From contig NZ_CP114205.1 in the NCBI RefSeq assembly GCF_027497495.1, forward strand, positions 2,914,001-2,978,000: DNA of 64,000 bases. The letters run 5' to 3'. The stretch comes from Streptomyces tubercidicus (GTDB lineage: Bacteria; Actinomycetota; Actinomycetes; Streptomycetales; Streptomycetaceae). Below are positions 55,248-63,829 of this stretch, in pieces; position 1 is the stretch's first letter, and the number at the start of each line of letters is the position of its first letter. A program made the position numbers and the translations under genes. A model generated the notes under the pieces. It searched no databases. It was given only the letters and a program-made list of their open reading frames with translations, and was not told where the DNA came from.

Positions 55248-55267
55248 CCAGAATAAGTGGATTCTGG
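55248..55267. promoter_or_regulatory. Palindrome upstream of the MmyB regulator
   Basis: CCAGAATaagtggATTCTGG is a perfect 7-bp inverted repeat (6-bp centre), 14 bp before the regulator's ATG; a further CCAG half-site follows at 55271. Likely autoregulatory operator shared with the divergent SDR. Confidence 0.68.
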
Positions 55268-55521
55268 ATACCAGGTTAAAGCTCCCGGAGACTCCTACGT
55301 GAGAGCACGGGTCGGCGCCTCGGCGACATTGCCGACGACCTTGCCGGCGGCCTCGCACGGTCGTGGCGGTCCCCGGCGTCGCACGGTCGTGGCGGTCCCG
55401 GGACGTGCGAGGCGCTGCGGCTTTCACGCCTGTCCACGAGCCGACGGCCGACGGGCCGCCCGCCCCGGGGGCCGCCCGCCCCGGGCCTCAGACGCGGTGG
55501 TGCGAAGGAAAGGGAGTCGTC

Positions 55522-56259
55522 ATGTCTGGAATCGAAGGCAAAGTCGTGGCTATTACGGGAGCCAGCAGCGGTATCGGGGAGGCGACCGCGCTGTTGCTCG
55601 CGGAGCGCGGCGCGCGGCTCGTGCTCGGGGCGCGGCGGTCCGAGCGGCTGGTGGAGCTGGTGGCGCGGATCGAGGAGGCGGGTGGCGCGGCCGTACAGAT
55701 CCGTACGGATGTGACCCGGCGGGACGATCTGCGGGCCCTGGTCGCGCTGGCTGGTGAGCGTTTCGGGCGGCTCGATGTGCTCGTCAGCAATGCCGGGGTC
55801 GGGACGATCTCGCCGCTTGATGATCTGCGGGTCGAGGAGTGGGACCACATGGTCGACGTCAATGTGAAGGGGGTCTTGCACGGGATCGGCGCCGCGCTGC
55901 CGGTGTTCCGTGCGCAGGGCACCGGGCACTTCGTCACCGTCGCCTCCACTGCCGCCTTTCGCATCGTGCCCGCCATGGCGGTCTACGCCGGTACCAAGTT
56001 CGCGGTCCGGGCGATCTGTGAAGGGCTGCGCCAGGAGGCCGGTGATTCCCTGCGGGTGACCACCGTGTCGCCCGGCGCGACGGCCACCGACTTCGCCGAG
56101 GCGTCCAGCAACAGCCGGGTCAGGGCGGAGATCACGAAGATGCGGGACGATCTCGCGATACCGCCCGCGGCGATTGCGCGCGCCATCGCGTTCGCCATTG
56201 AGCAGCCGGGTGAGGTGGATGTGAGCGAGGTTGTGGTGCGGCCTACGGCCCAGGCGTGA
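55522..56259 (+). CDS. Short-chain dehydrogenase/reductase
   Basis: 245 residues from ATG 55522 with GGGAG upstream. Rossmann TGASSGIG (12-19), NAG (90-92), catalytic Ser142, Tyr155 and Lys159 (YAGTK). Classical SDR, NADP-type; the ending (GEVDVSEVVVRPTAQA) is typical of the YdfG/serine-dehydrogenase-like class. Probable target of the divergent MmyB regulator. Confidence 0.93.
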   Translation: MSGIEGKVVAITGASSGIGEATALLLAERGARLVLGARRSERLVELVARIEEAGGAAVQIRTDVTRRDDLRALVALAGERFGRLDVLVSNAGVGTISPLDDLRVEEWDHMVDVNVKGVLHGIGAALPVFRAQGTGHFVTVASTAAFRIVPAMAVYAGTKFAVRAICEGLRQEAGDSLRVTTVSPGATATDFAEASSNSRVRAEITKMRDDLAIPPAAIARAIAFAIEQPGEVDVSEVVVRPTAQA

Positions 56260-56400
56260 GGGGCTGGGGCTGATCTCTGCGGCCGGAGCGGACCGGTCAC
56301 CACGGGAGCGGGCCGGACTGGGCAGCAGCCATTCGATTCCCGTACGCCGCGTGGGAAGAGGGGGTGATTGGATGACCGGCAGTCGTGAGGAGAGGTTGTC

Positions 56401-57138
56401 GTGCCCCGTACAGGCTCAGTCGGACGTAGTGCCGGTGTGGATCCCGAGCAGCTCTGGTCGCAGGGTGAGCGCCCGCGGCGGGGGCGGCCGCCGACGCACA
56501 GCCGTGCTGCCATTACCGAGGCGGCGGTTGCGCTGGCCGATGCCGAAGGGCTCGGCGCGGTCACCATGCGCGCGGTCGCGGCGCGGATCGGGGCCGGGAC
56601 GATGTCGCTCTACAGCTACGTCCCCAACAAGGAGACGCTGCTGGAGCTGATGGTCGACCAGGTGAGCGGCGATCACCGGCTGCCGTCCGAGCCGTCCGGC
56701 GACTGGCGGGCCGATCTGCGGCAGTTCGCCCAGGAGCAGCGGACGATCATGCGGCGCCATCCGTGGCTGCCCGCGGCGCTGTCCGCACGGCAGACGCTCG
56801 GTCCGAACGCGCTCGCCGCCCTGGAGTACGCGCTGGCCGTCCTCGCGCCCGTCGGGCTGGAGGCCCCGGCGCGGCTGGAGACCTTCAGCCTGCTCACCGG
56901 GTTCGTGGCCAGCCACGTTTCCCATGAACTCGCCCAGGAACGGACGGTCGAGACCGGCGGCCGTACGTCCGGTGAACTCCTTGACGCCCAGGACCGCTAC
57001 CTCCGGTCCCTTGCCGACGCGGACCGGTATCCGCATCTCGCGCGGGCCTTGGCGGTGCCGAGCCATGACTCGTCACCGCAGGCCGTATTCGACCGCCTTC
57101 TGGACCGCATGATCAATGGGCTGACGGCGGGGGTGTGA
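56401..57138 (+). CDS. TetR-family regulator
   Basis: 245 residues from GTG 56401, after GAGGAGAGG. Helix-turn-helix at ~32-78 (AAITEAAVALADAEGLGAVTMRAVAARIGAGTMSLYSYVPNKE, in parts); the C-terminal domain is TetR_C_1-type (tetracycline-repressor-like). It could regulate the flanking SDR or the glycosyltransferase; no operator match proves it. Confidence 0.9.
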   Translation: MPRTGSVGRSAGVDPEQLWSQGERPRRGRPPTHSRAAITEAAVALADAEGLGAVTMRAVAARIGAGTMSLYSYVPNKETLLELMVDQVSGDHRLPSEPSGDWRADLRQFAQEQRTIMRRHPWLPAALSARQTLGPNALAALEYALAVLAPVGLEAPARLETFSLLTGFVASHVSHELAQERTVETGGRTSGELLDAQDRYLRSLADADRYPHLARALAVPSHDSSPQAVFDRLLDRMINGLTAGV

Positions 57139-57172
57139 CCGTCTGGGCTCAGCACCCCATCCGGCCCGTAGG

Positions 57173-59020
57173 TCAATGCGACGGCCGGGGCGGCTTCGAG
57201 TCCCCCGCCTGTGGCCCGTAGGCCGTCAGGAACCGGTCGCGGAAGGTGTCCATCCGCCAGACCGGGGTTTTCGGGCCGGGCTTGAGGCCCTTCTGCCAGC
57301 CCCAGCCGGAGATGCGGTCCAGCACGGCCGGGTCGTGGGCGACGAGCGCGACCGGTACGTCCCGGCTGGCGTGCTCGCCGGTGACGGTCGGGACGGGCTG
57401 GTGGTCGCCGAGGAAGACGAGCACGGTGTTCTTGTTGCCGTACTTCTCCATGTAGGAGATGAGGCTGTGCAGTGAGTACTGGATGGCGCGGCGGTACTCG
57501 GTCCGTACGTGCGCCGGGTCCTTCCACACCTCCTTGGGGTCCTTACCCGCCTTCTTGATGCCGTGGTAGACCGAGCCGTCGCCGAGTTGGTCCCAGCCGA
57601 TCGTCTTCGGGATGGGCGCCCAGGGGTTGTGGCTGGAGACGAGGATGATCTCCGACATCAGCGGCTTGTGGTGCGGTTTGCCGTGCTCCAGACGTTCAAA
57701 CGCCGACAGGCTGTATTGGTCGGGCACCCGCGACCAGCTGAACTGCGGGCCCTTGTAGCCGAGATGGTGGGTGTCGTAAACGTGGTCGAGGCCGTAGAAC
57801 TTGCCCTCCGGCCAGGAGCGGGTGACGCCCGGCATGATGCCGGACGTGCGCCAGGCGCCGGAGCGCTTGAAGGCGTCGGTGAGGGGCATGCGGTCGCTGG
57901 AGGTGACGGTGCGGTAGCGCTGCTGGTTCTTGATCCACAGGCCGGACATAAAGGTGGAGTGGGCCAGCCAGCTGCCGCCGCCCGCCGTCGGTGAGGTGAG
58001 CCAGCCGCTCCGCGAGGCGAACCCGGCCTTGCGCAGCCGCTCGGTCCCGTCCTTGAGCACCGCGTCGACCTGCGACGCCATCGCCGGGTCATCGATCGCG
58101 CTGCGCCCGTAGCTCTCGATGAAGGTGAAGAGGACGTCCTTGCCGCGCAGTCCGGTCAGCAGCTGGTCGGGCGGGGTGTCGCGGAAGGCGTCGACGTGCG
58201 CCTCTTTGGCGAACACCTGCTGGTCGGCCAGGCTCGCGCGCAGCCGCTGGGCGCTGTCCTGGACGAGGTCGGCCGTGTTCGTGGACGCGACCGGGACGCC
58301 GGCGAGCTGTACGCCGAGCGCCGCGCAGGTGATCCAGACGGTGCCGAGCACGAGGGTGGTACGGGTCGCCACGGCACTGTGCCGCACCATGACGCGGGTG
58401 AGCCGGACGACCGCCAGCGTCATGAGCGCGAGAAGGGCGAGCACGAGCGCCACGACGCCGATCACGGCACCGGTCGCGCCCGCCTGCCCTATCGAGTCCT
58501 TGAGAAACGACACGGCGTCCCCGAACAGGCCCCAGTCGAGCACCGGGTCAAAGGGCCGGGCGAGCACCGAATAGAAGCCCATGTCCAGGCAGTTCAGGAG
58601 TGCCCGCAGGCCGAGGCCCACCCCGGCGACCACGGCCACCACCCGTCGCGCCCTCGGCGGCAGGAGCAACAGGAGGGCCGCGCCGAAGATGCCCTCCACC
58701 GGGATGCGCAGGAACTCACCGGGCGTGAGGCGGGTGAGCTGGTTTGGGAGGAGGAGCGCGGCGAGGACCAGGACGGCGGCCAGTACGGTGACCGCCCGCG
58801 CCCCGGCCCGCGCCCCGGCCGGGTGCCGGTCCCGCCAGCCGGTGGGGGCGGGGGCGTCAGCGAGGGCGTCAGCGGCGGGTTCATCGGGGGCGTCAGCGAT
58901 GGGGGCACCGGTGGTGTCACCTGTGCGGGCACCTGCGGGCTCGTCCCGCATCGGCTCCGCAGCGTCGTCCGGCGGCGGTGCCTCCGTCGTGGCTGCCTCC
59001 GTCGTGGCTGCCTTCTGCAT
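57173..59020 (-). CDS. Membrane sulfatase of the LTA-synthase/phosphoglycerol-transferase superfamily
   Basis: 615 residues from ATG 59020. A disordered Ala/Glu/Asp-rich N-terminus (~1-70) precedes about five membrane helices (~75-270) and an extracytoplasmic alkaline-phosphatase-like domain: TFIESYGRSAIDD (metal Glu and the catalytic Ser/Thr region), SPTAGGGSWLAHSTFMSG, LVSSHNPW and VFLGDHQPVPTV (metal Asp-His). It may transfer phosphoglycerol or another phospho-group to cell-wall polymers; substrate unknown. Confidence 0.86.
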   Translation of the reverse strand: MQKAATTEAATTEAPPPDDAAEPMRDEPAGARTGDTTGAPIADAPDEPAADALADAPAPTGWRDRHPAGARAGARAVTVLAAVLVLAALLLPNQLTRLTPGEFLRIPVEGIFGAALLLLLPPRARRVVAVVAGVGLGLRALLNCLDMGFYSVLARPFDPVLDWGLFGDAVSFLKDSIGQAGATGAVIGVVALVLALLALMTLAVVRLTRVMVRHSAVATRTTLVLGTVWITCAALGVQLAGVPVASTNTADLVQDSAQRLRASLADQQVFAKEAHVDAFRDTPPDQLLTGLRGKDVLFTFIESYGRSAIDDPAMASQVDAVLKDGTERLRKAGFASRSGWLTSPTAGGGSWLAHSTFMSGLWIKNQQRYRTVTSSDRMPLTDAFKRSGAWRTSGIMPGVTRSWPEGKFYGLDHVYDTHHLGYKGPQFSWSRVPDQYSLSAFERLEHGKPHHKPLMSEIILVSSHNPWAPIPKTIGWDQLGDGSVYHGIKKAGKDPKEVWKDPAHVRTEYRRAIQYSLHSLISYMEKYGNKNTVLVFLGDHQPVPTVTGEHASRDVPVALVAHDPAVLDRISGWGWQKGLKPGPKTPVWRMDTFRDRFLTAYGPQAGDSKPPRPSH

Positions 59021-59212
59021 GTGCGGCGGCTGGCTGAAGCGCGTGGAGTGCGGCAACCCGAAGGTCCTTCCGTGCGTGGCCCGGTGGTGGCACGGCGGAC
59101 CGGAACCGTGGATTCAGGCCGCCGTTATCAGTACGTCCGGCCACCAGCCGCTGTTCAATCATCAAGCTCCCGCTTCGGCCCGGATTCACCGCCCGTCCTA
59201 CAGTCGCCTGTC

Positions 59213-59392
59213 ATGGAGTGGATCGAGCGGGTGGGAAACCTGCGCAGCGCGGCACGTACGCAGGTGCTCGCCCTCACCGGCCGGTCCCTTATAGGCCCGC
59301 AAAGCGGATGTGCCGGGGTCGCCCCCGAGCACATCCGCTGGCATACGGCGCAGGTGTTCCGCGGTGAGGCACGGGCGGCCGAGGGGGTCTGA
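59213..59392 (+). CDS. Possible 59-residue protein over a hairpin
   Basis: ATG 59213 gives MEWIERVGNLRSAARTQVLA...ending RGEARAAEGV. No recognised family and no clear ribosome site. Codon-rich G/C third positions are plausible, but the gene contains an 11-bp-stem hairpin, so this may instead be a non-coding terminator region. Low confidence. Confidence 0.3.
   Translation: MEWIERVGNLRSAARTQVLALTGRSLIGPQSGCAGVAPEHIRWHTAQVFRGEARAAEGV
59303..59339. terminator. Strong hairpin, possible terminator
   Basis: AGCGGATGTGC pairs exactly with GCACATCCGCT, extended inside by CGGGG/CCCCG. It lies between the sulfatase start and the next convergent gene. Confidence 0.6.
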
Positions 59393-59469
59393 CCCGGGCC
59401 GGGCGCGCCCGCCCAGGCGAACCCATACCGGGCGGGCCCGGACGGGCGATCTCCCTCCCCCGTCGCCCC

Positions 59470-60024
59470 TCAGACCGCAGCCGCCCGCTCCCCCGGCGCG
59501 GCCGGCTCCGCGGGCGAGAGGCGAATGCGGCGGCGCTTGGCCACCAATACCGCGGTGCGGGTGAGGACCATGGCGAGGGACATGAAGACGAAGGCGTTTG
59601 CGTAGACGTCCGGGCCGCTGAGTTCGTTTTCGATGCTGAAGCGGATCAGGTCTTCGGCGAACCAGTGCTCGGCGCCGTAGGCGAAAAGGACGCGGGCGCT
59701 GGAAAGCACGAGCCAGACGAGGGCGTAGCCGAATCCGCCGCGGGTGTAGATCTGGCCGTCGTCGCCGCGGTGGGCGGGGAGCAGGGCGCCCGCGATCAGG
59801 CCGCAGATCACGCCCACTCCGACGCCGATGAGCTGGAAGGACGGGGCATTTCCGGAGGTCGGGAAGGAGTGCACGAAGATTGCGATGATGACCGCGACCG
59901 CGAGCACGGAGCGCAGCATGCGCATATTGGTGACCCGGCGGCAGCCCAGGTCGGTCGCCAGGATGATGGTGAGAATGCTGACGCTGGCGATCAGCGCGAT
60001 AACGAACTGACTCAGGTGGTCCAT
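59470..60024 (-). CDS. Multi-pass membrane protein
   Basis: 184 residues from ATG 60024. About five membrane segments (FVIALIASVSILTIILA, LRSVLAVAVIIAIFVHSF, LIGVGVGVICGLIAGALL, GYALVWLVLSSARVLFAY, VFMSLAMVLTRTAVLVA). A DUF1453/CcdC-like topology is possible. Divergent from a two-component system; such membrane proteins sometimes act as its sensor partner, but this is only contextual. Confidence 0.72.
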   Translation of the reverse strand: MDHLSQFVIALIASVSILTIILATDLGCRRVTNMRMLRSVLAVAVIIAIFVHSFPTSGNAPSFQLIGVGVGVICGLIAGALLPAHRGDDGQIYTRGGFGYALVWLVLSSARVLFAYGAEHWFAEDLIRFSIENELSGPDVYANAFVFMSLAMVLTRTAVLVAKRRRIRLSPAEPAAPGERAAAV

Positions 60025-60276
60025 GGAAATCCGGGGCCTTTCCGCAATGCCGCGAGGTCTGTTACTCGGGCGGTTTCCGGGATACCGGGATATCCGTCGA
60101 CCGCCTTCAACGACGTTATGGCGGGGCCTTGTTGTCGCGGTACGACCGGCCGGTGGATTCGGCTGTCCACCGGTCGGTGGACACCGCGCCGGAGGGAATG
60201 CGGGAGGGTGATAGGACTGGGGCGCGGCGGCACGGGGCGCCGGCGCCCCGGTGCGGGGCCGTTCGGGAGCAGGGGG

Positions 60277-61659
60277 ATGGGCAGAGTGACGCCTGAGGCG
60301 GGGCGCGCGCCCGAGACGCGGATGCGTTGGTTCGGGCTGTGGGACAGCTACTTCGTGATCTGCTATCTGGTCACCACGGGGCTGGTGTTCACCTCCGCCG
60401 TGCCGCAGACCGGGCGGTTGATCGCGATCGGGGCGCTGACCGTGATCGTGCCCTGGTACGCGGGGATCGGGCGGCCGTTGATGCTCCGGGAGGGGCGCGA
60501 CGGGCGGAACACCGGCTTCGCCGCCGGGCTGTTCGTGCTGTTCGGCGTCGCCACCGCGGTCGATCTGACCAGTGCGTTCGCGCTGTTCGCGATCGTCCCG
60601 ATGCTGATGATGAGCCTGGATACCCGGCCGGCCGTCGTGGCGGGCGTACTCGGCAATGTCGTCCCCGTGACGATGCTGTGGCTGCGGGGCGGCGCGACGG
60701 CTCCGCTCGTGCTGTTCGTGCTGCTGGCGTCGCTGCTCGGGATCGCCCTGTCCGTACTTCTCGGGCTGTGGATCAAGCGGGTCGTACGGCAGAACAAGGA
60801 GCACGCCGAACTGATCGAGGAACTACGGCGGAATCGCGAGCAGGTGGCCCGGCTGTCGCACCAGGCCGGGATCGCCGCCGAGCGCGAGCGGCTCGCGCGG
60901 GAGATCCACGACACCCTGGCGCAGAGCCTGACCAGCATCATCAGTCTGGTGCAGGCCGCCGACGCGGAGGTGGCGGAGGCCCCCGACGTCGCGCGGAAAC
61001 ACCTCGCGCTGGTCGGGCGGATGGCCAAGGAGAGCCTGGCGGAGGCCCGTGCCTTCGTCGCCGACCGGACGCCCGCTTCGCTGCGGGAGAGTTCCCTGGC
61101 GCAGGCGCTGCGGCGGCAGGCGGACGGGCTGGCCGCGCAGACCGGGCTGCTGGCGCGGTTCGCCGTCGAGGGGGAGGAGCGTCCGCTGCCGATGGCGGTC
61201 AATGTCGTACTGCTGCGGGCCGCGCAGGAGGCCGGCACCAATGTGCGCAAGCACGCGGATGCCCGTGCGGTGGATCTGGTGCTGCGGTACGGCGAGGGGC
61301 AGGTCGGGATCGTCGTCACCGATGACGGCCGGGGGTTCGACGCGGCGGAGGCGGAGGCGGAGACAATGGCAGAGACGGAGGCGGAGACGGGGACGGAGAC
61401 GGAGGCGGAGGCGGGGACGGGGGCGGCGCTTGGTGCGGCGAACGGCGGTCAGGACGGCGGATTCGGGCTGCGGGGGATGGCGGCCCGGGTGGCGGAGATC
61501 GGTGGGGCGATGAGCGTGGTGAGCACGCCGGGAGCGGGCACCTCCGTCGAGGTGAAGGTGCCCTTGGACGGGTCGGCGGAACGGCGGACTACAGCGACAG
61601 CGACAGCCACGACGGCGACGGCGACGGCGACGGCAAGGGACGAGGAGCGTTGCGCATGA
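60277..61659 (+). CDS. NarL-type sensor histidine kinase
   Basis: 460 residues from ATG 60277. Five or six membrane helices (~20-155) are followed by HisKA_3 with phospho-His211 (LAREIHDTLAQ) and a HATPase_c domain (RAAQEAGTNVRKHA N-box, VTDDGRGFDA, GGFGLRGMAAR). The HATPase lid loop carries a Glu/Ala/Thr run (AEAETMAETEAETGTETEAEAG) coded by 6-bp repeats, and the C-terminus has a T-A run. The partner response regulator starts in its stop codon. Confidence 0.9.
   Translation: MGRVTPEAGRAPETRMRWFGLWDSYFVICYLVTTGLVFTSAVPQTGRLIAIGALTVIVPWYAGIGRPLMLREGRDGRNTGFAAGLFVLFGVATAVDLTSAFALFAIVPMLMMSLDTRPAVVAGVLGNVVPVTMLWLRGGATAPLVLFVLLASLLGIALSVLLGLWIKRVVRQNKEHAELIEELRRNREQVARLSHQAGIAAERERLAREIHDTLAQSLTSIISLVQAADAEVAEAPDVARKHLALVGRMAKESLAEARAFVADRTPASLRESSLAQALRRQADGLAAQTGLLARFAVEGEERPLPMAVNVVLLRAAQEAGTNVRKHADARAVDLVLRYGEGQVGIVVTDDGRGFDAAEAEAETMAETEAETGTETEAEAGTGAALGAANGGQDGGFGLRGMAARVAEIGGAMSVVSTPGAGTSVEVKVPLDGSAERRTTATATATTATATATARDEERCA
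61345..61640. repeat. 6-bp and mixed coding repeats in the kinase gene
   Basis: Two tracts: 61345-61430 (GCGGAG/ACGGAG units) in the HATPase lid and 61590-61640 (GACAGC/GACGGC units) at the C-terminus. Confidence 0.8.
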
Positions 61660-62297
61660 CCGCCGTTGAAGCCCCGGCCCCCGTACGCGTACTGCTCGCC
61701 GACGACCACCCCGTCGTCCGCGAGGGCCTGTGCGCCATGCTCGAAGCCGACCCGGGCATCGAGGTCGTGGGGCAGGCGGGCTCCGGTGAGGAAGCCGTGA
61801 CGCTGGTGGAGCGGCTGGCCCCGGACCTCGTACTGCTCGATCTGCGGATGGGCGGGATGGACGGGGTCGCCGCCACCGGGCACATCCTGCGGCGGGCGCC
61901 GCGCACCAAGGTGGTCATCGTCACCACCTACGAGGACGACGCCGACATCCTGCGCGCCGTGGAGGCGGGCGCGGCCGGCTATCTCCTCAAGGGCAGTTCG
62001 CGGGCGGAGCTGATCGACGCGGTGCACGGTGCGGCGCGCGGGGCGACCGTGCTGACCCCGTCGCTGGCCCCCAAGCTGTTCCGGGCGCGGGCGGTGGAGG
62101 CGCCGCTGCTGTCCGGCCGGGAGTGCGAGGTGCTGCGGCTGGTCAGTCAGGGGCTGACCAATGCCGAGATCGGCCGGGAGCTGTTCATCGGTGAGGCGAC
62201 GGTCAAGACCCATCTCCTGCGGGCGTTCAAGAAGTTGGAGGTGTCGGACCGGACCGCGGCGGTGATCACGGCGCTGGAGCGGGGTCTGTTGACGTAG
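61656..62297 (+). CDS. NarL/LuxR-family response regulator
   Basis: 213 residues from ATG 61656, overlapping the kinase stop (ATGA). Receiver with acidic pair (LLADDHP), phospho-Asp62 (VLLDLRM) and Lys in GYLLKGSS; the C-terminal LuxR helix-turn-helix follows (LSGRECEVLRLVSQGLTNAEIGRELFIGEATVKTHL, in parts). It should activate genes in response to the membrane kinase. Confidence 0.95.
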   Translation: MTAVEAPAPVRVLLADDHPVVREGLCAMLEADPGIEVVGQAGSGEEAVTLVERLAPDLVLLDLRMGGMDGVAATGHILRRAPRTKVVIVTTYEDDADILRAVEAGAAGYLLKGSSRAELIDAVHGAARGATVLTPSLAPKLFRARAVEAPLLSGRECEVLRLVSQGLTNAEIGRELFIGEATVKTHLLRAFKKLEVSDRTAAVITALERGLLT

Positions 62298-62325
62298 GCA
62301 GTCGCGTGGCCTGTCCTCCGCCCGC

Positions 62326-62895
62326 TCAGGGACGGACGGCGCGGAAGCGGAAGTAGTCGGGGCGCAGGCTGATGCCGGGGGTGTGGAAGCCGGCCGCGCG
62401 CAGCCGGTCCGGGAGGGTTTCGGGCGGCACCGGGACGTACGTATCCCACAGGTGGATGAGGCGGAAGCCCCAGCTCGCCCGGCCGTCGCAGCCCGCGAAG
62501 ACACCGCCCGGCCGCAGCACCCGGAACGCCTCCGCGAAGAGCTGGTCCTGCTGCCGGGGCGACGGCACATGATGCAGCATCGTGAAGCAGACGACGGCGT
62601 CGAAGTGGCCGTCCGGCAGCGGCATCGCGCAGCCGTCGCCGTGCACGACATCGATCCGGTCGCCGTACTCCGCGCGCAGTCGCTCCGCCGATCCCCCGTC
62701 GACTTCGAGGACGCTCAGCCGGCCGCCGGTCCGGTGTGCCAGCACCCGTGTGGTGGCACCGTAGCCGGGCCCGATCTCCAGGGTCTCGGCGTCCAGTTGG
62801 ACATCTTCGAGGGCCCAGGGCAGCAGGTCCGTCGCCACCGCGCGGGCCCACATACGGGAGTTGCACAACCACTGGTGATAGCGATTCATGGTCAT
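62326..62895 (-). CDS. Class I SAM-dependent methyltransferase
   Basis: 189 residues from ATG 62895. SAM motif I LEIGPGYGATTRVLA, post-I VLEVDGGSAERL, motif II DGHFDAVVCFTMLHHV and FRVLRPGGVF. UbiE/COQ5-like. Substrate unknown. A -10-like TACGCT sits 6 bp upstream, suggesting a leaderless transcript. Confidence 0.88.
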   Translation of the reverse strand: MTMNRYHQWLCNSRMWARAVATDLLPWALEDVQLDAETLEIGPGYGATTRVLAHRTGGRLSVLEVDGGSAERLRAEYGDRIDVVHGDGCAMPLPDGHFDAVVCFTMLHHVPSPRQQDQLFAEAFRVLRPGGVFAGCDGRASWGFRLIHLWDTYVPVPPETLPDRLRAAGFHTPGISLRPDYFRFRAVRP

Positions 62896-62907
62896 GCGGC
62901 GAGCGTA
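62896..62907 (-). promoter_or_regulatory. Putative leaderless -10 of the methyltransferase gene
   Basis: Minus-strand TACGCT (62902-62907), 6 nt, then ATG 62895. Confidence 0.45.
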
Positions 62908-62944
62908 GGGAGCGGCCGCGGTGACCACCACGCGACAGGGGGAC

Positions 62945-63799
62945 ATGGTGTATCGCAGGACGGACAGTGGACAGCGACCGGACAGTGAGCCGCGACCGGA
63001 CAGTGGACAGCGACCGGACGGCGGCGCGGAGCCGGACGGGCGGGACGGGCAGGTGGCGCCGCCAGGCCCGCCCGCCGGGGCGGCCGTCGTCGTCGGGAGC
63101 TTTGCGATGGACCGGGGGCAGTGGTTCGCCCGCCACCGCCATGAGCACCATCAACTGGCCTGGGCGCGGCGGGGAGTTCTGGCCGTACGGGCCACCGGCA
63201 ACACCTGGGTGCTGCCGCCGTCCATGGCGCTGTGGATTCCGGCCGGGACCCCGCACGCCACCGGCGCCGCCGGCCCGGCCCTCTTCCGGAGCCTGTACTT
63301 CCTCCCGGAGCGCTGCCCGGTCGACTGGTCCGTGCCCACCGTCGTCGGCGTCTCCCCCCTGCTGCGCGAGCTGATCTCGTACCTCTCGGACGGCACCCTG
63401 GCCCCGGCGGCGCGCGAACGGGCCGAGTCCGTGGTCCTCGACCAGCTGCGGCCGGTGTCGGTGGCCACGGTGCAGGCCCCGATGCCGCACGACCCACGGG
63501 CGCGCCGGGTCGCGGAGGCGCTGCGCGCCGACCCATCCGACGGGCGGACGCTGGCGGAGTGGGGCCGCCGGGTGGGAGCGAGCGGCCGGACGCTGGCCCG
63601 CGCGTTCGTGGCGGACACCGGGATGCCGTACGGGCAGTGGCGCACCCGGATCCGGCTCCAGGCGGCGATGCCGCTGCTGGCCGGCGGCGCCACGGTGGCG
63701 GCGGTGGCCGCGCGGGTGGGCTATGCCTCGCCGAGTGCCTTTGTCGCGGCCTTCCGGCGCGCGGTCGGGGTGCCGCCGGGGGCGTACTTCGCCCCCTGA
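62945..63799 (+). CDS. AraC-family regulator, NimR-like
   Basis: 284 residues from ATG 62945, with AGGGGG upstream (GTG 62921 is possible). A cupin-like arm (WFARHRHEHHQLAWARRGVLAVRATGNTWVLPPSMALWIPAGTPH, in parts) with clustered His is followed by two AraC helix-turn-helix units (LAEWGRRVGASGRTLARAF; VAAVAARVGYASPSAFVAAFRRAVGVPPG). The N-terminus holds DSGQRP/DSEPRP 6-residue repeats (from tandem DNA at 62952-63030). Such regulators often control divergent efflux or enzyme genes, here the methyltransferase. Confidence 0.9.
   Translation: MVYRRTDSGQRPDSEPRPDSGQRPDGGAEPDGRDGQVAPPGPPAGAAVVVGSFAMDRGQWFARHRHEHHQLAWARRGVLAVRATGNTWVLPPSMALWIPAGTPHATGAAGPALFRSLYFLPERCPVDWSVPTVVGVSPLLRELISYLSDGTLAPAARERAESVVLDQLRPVSVATVQAPMPHDPRARRVAEALRADPSDGRTLAEWGRRVGASGRTLARAFVADTGMPYGQWRTRIRLQAAMPLLAGGATVAAVAARVGYASPSAFVAAFRRAVGVPPGAYFAP
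62952..63030. repeat. 18-bp-type tandem coding repeat
   Basis: Three to four units of the GACAGTGGACAGCGACCG type encode the repetitive N-terminal tail of the AraC regulator. Confidence 0.75.
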
Positions 63800-63829
63800 G
63801 GGCTGCCGGACTTCAAGCCCGTGGCGCGC

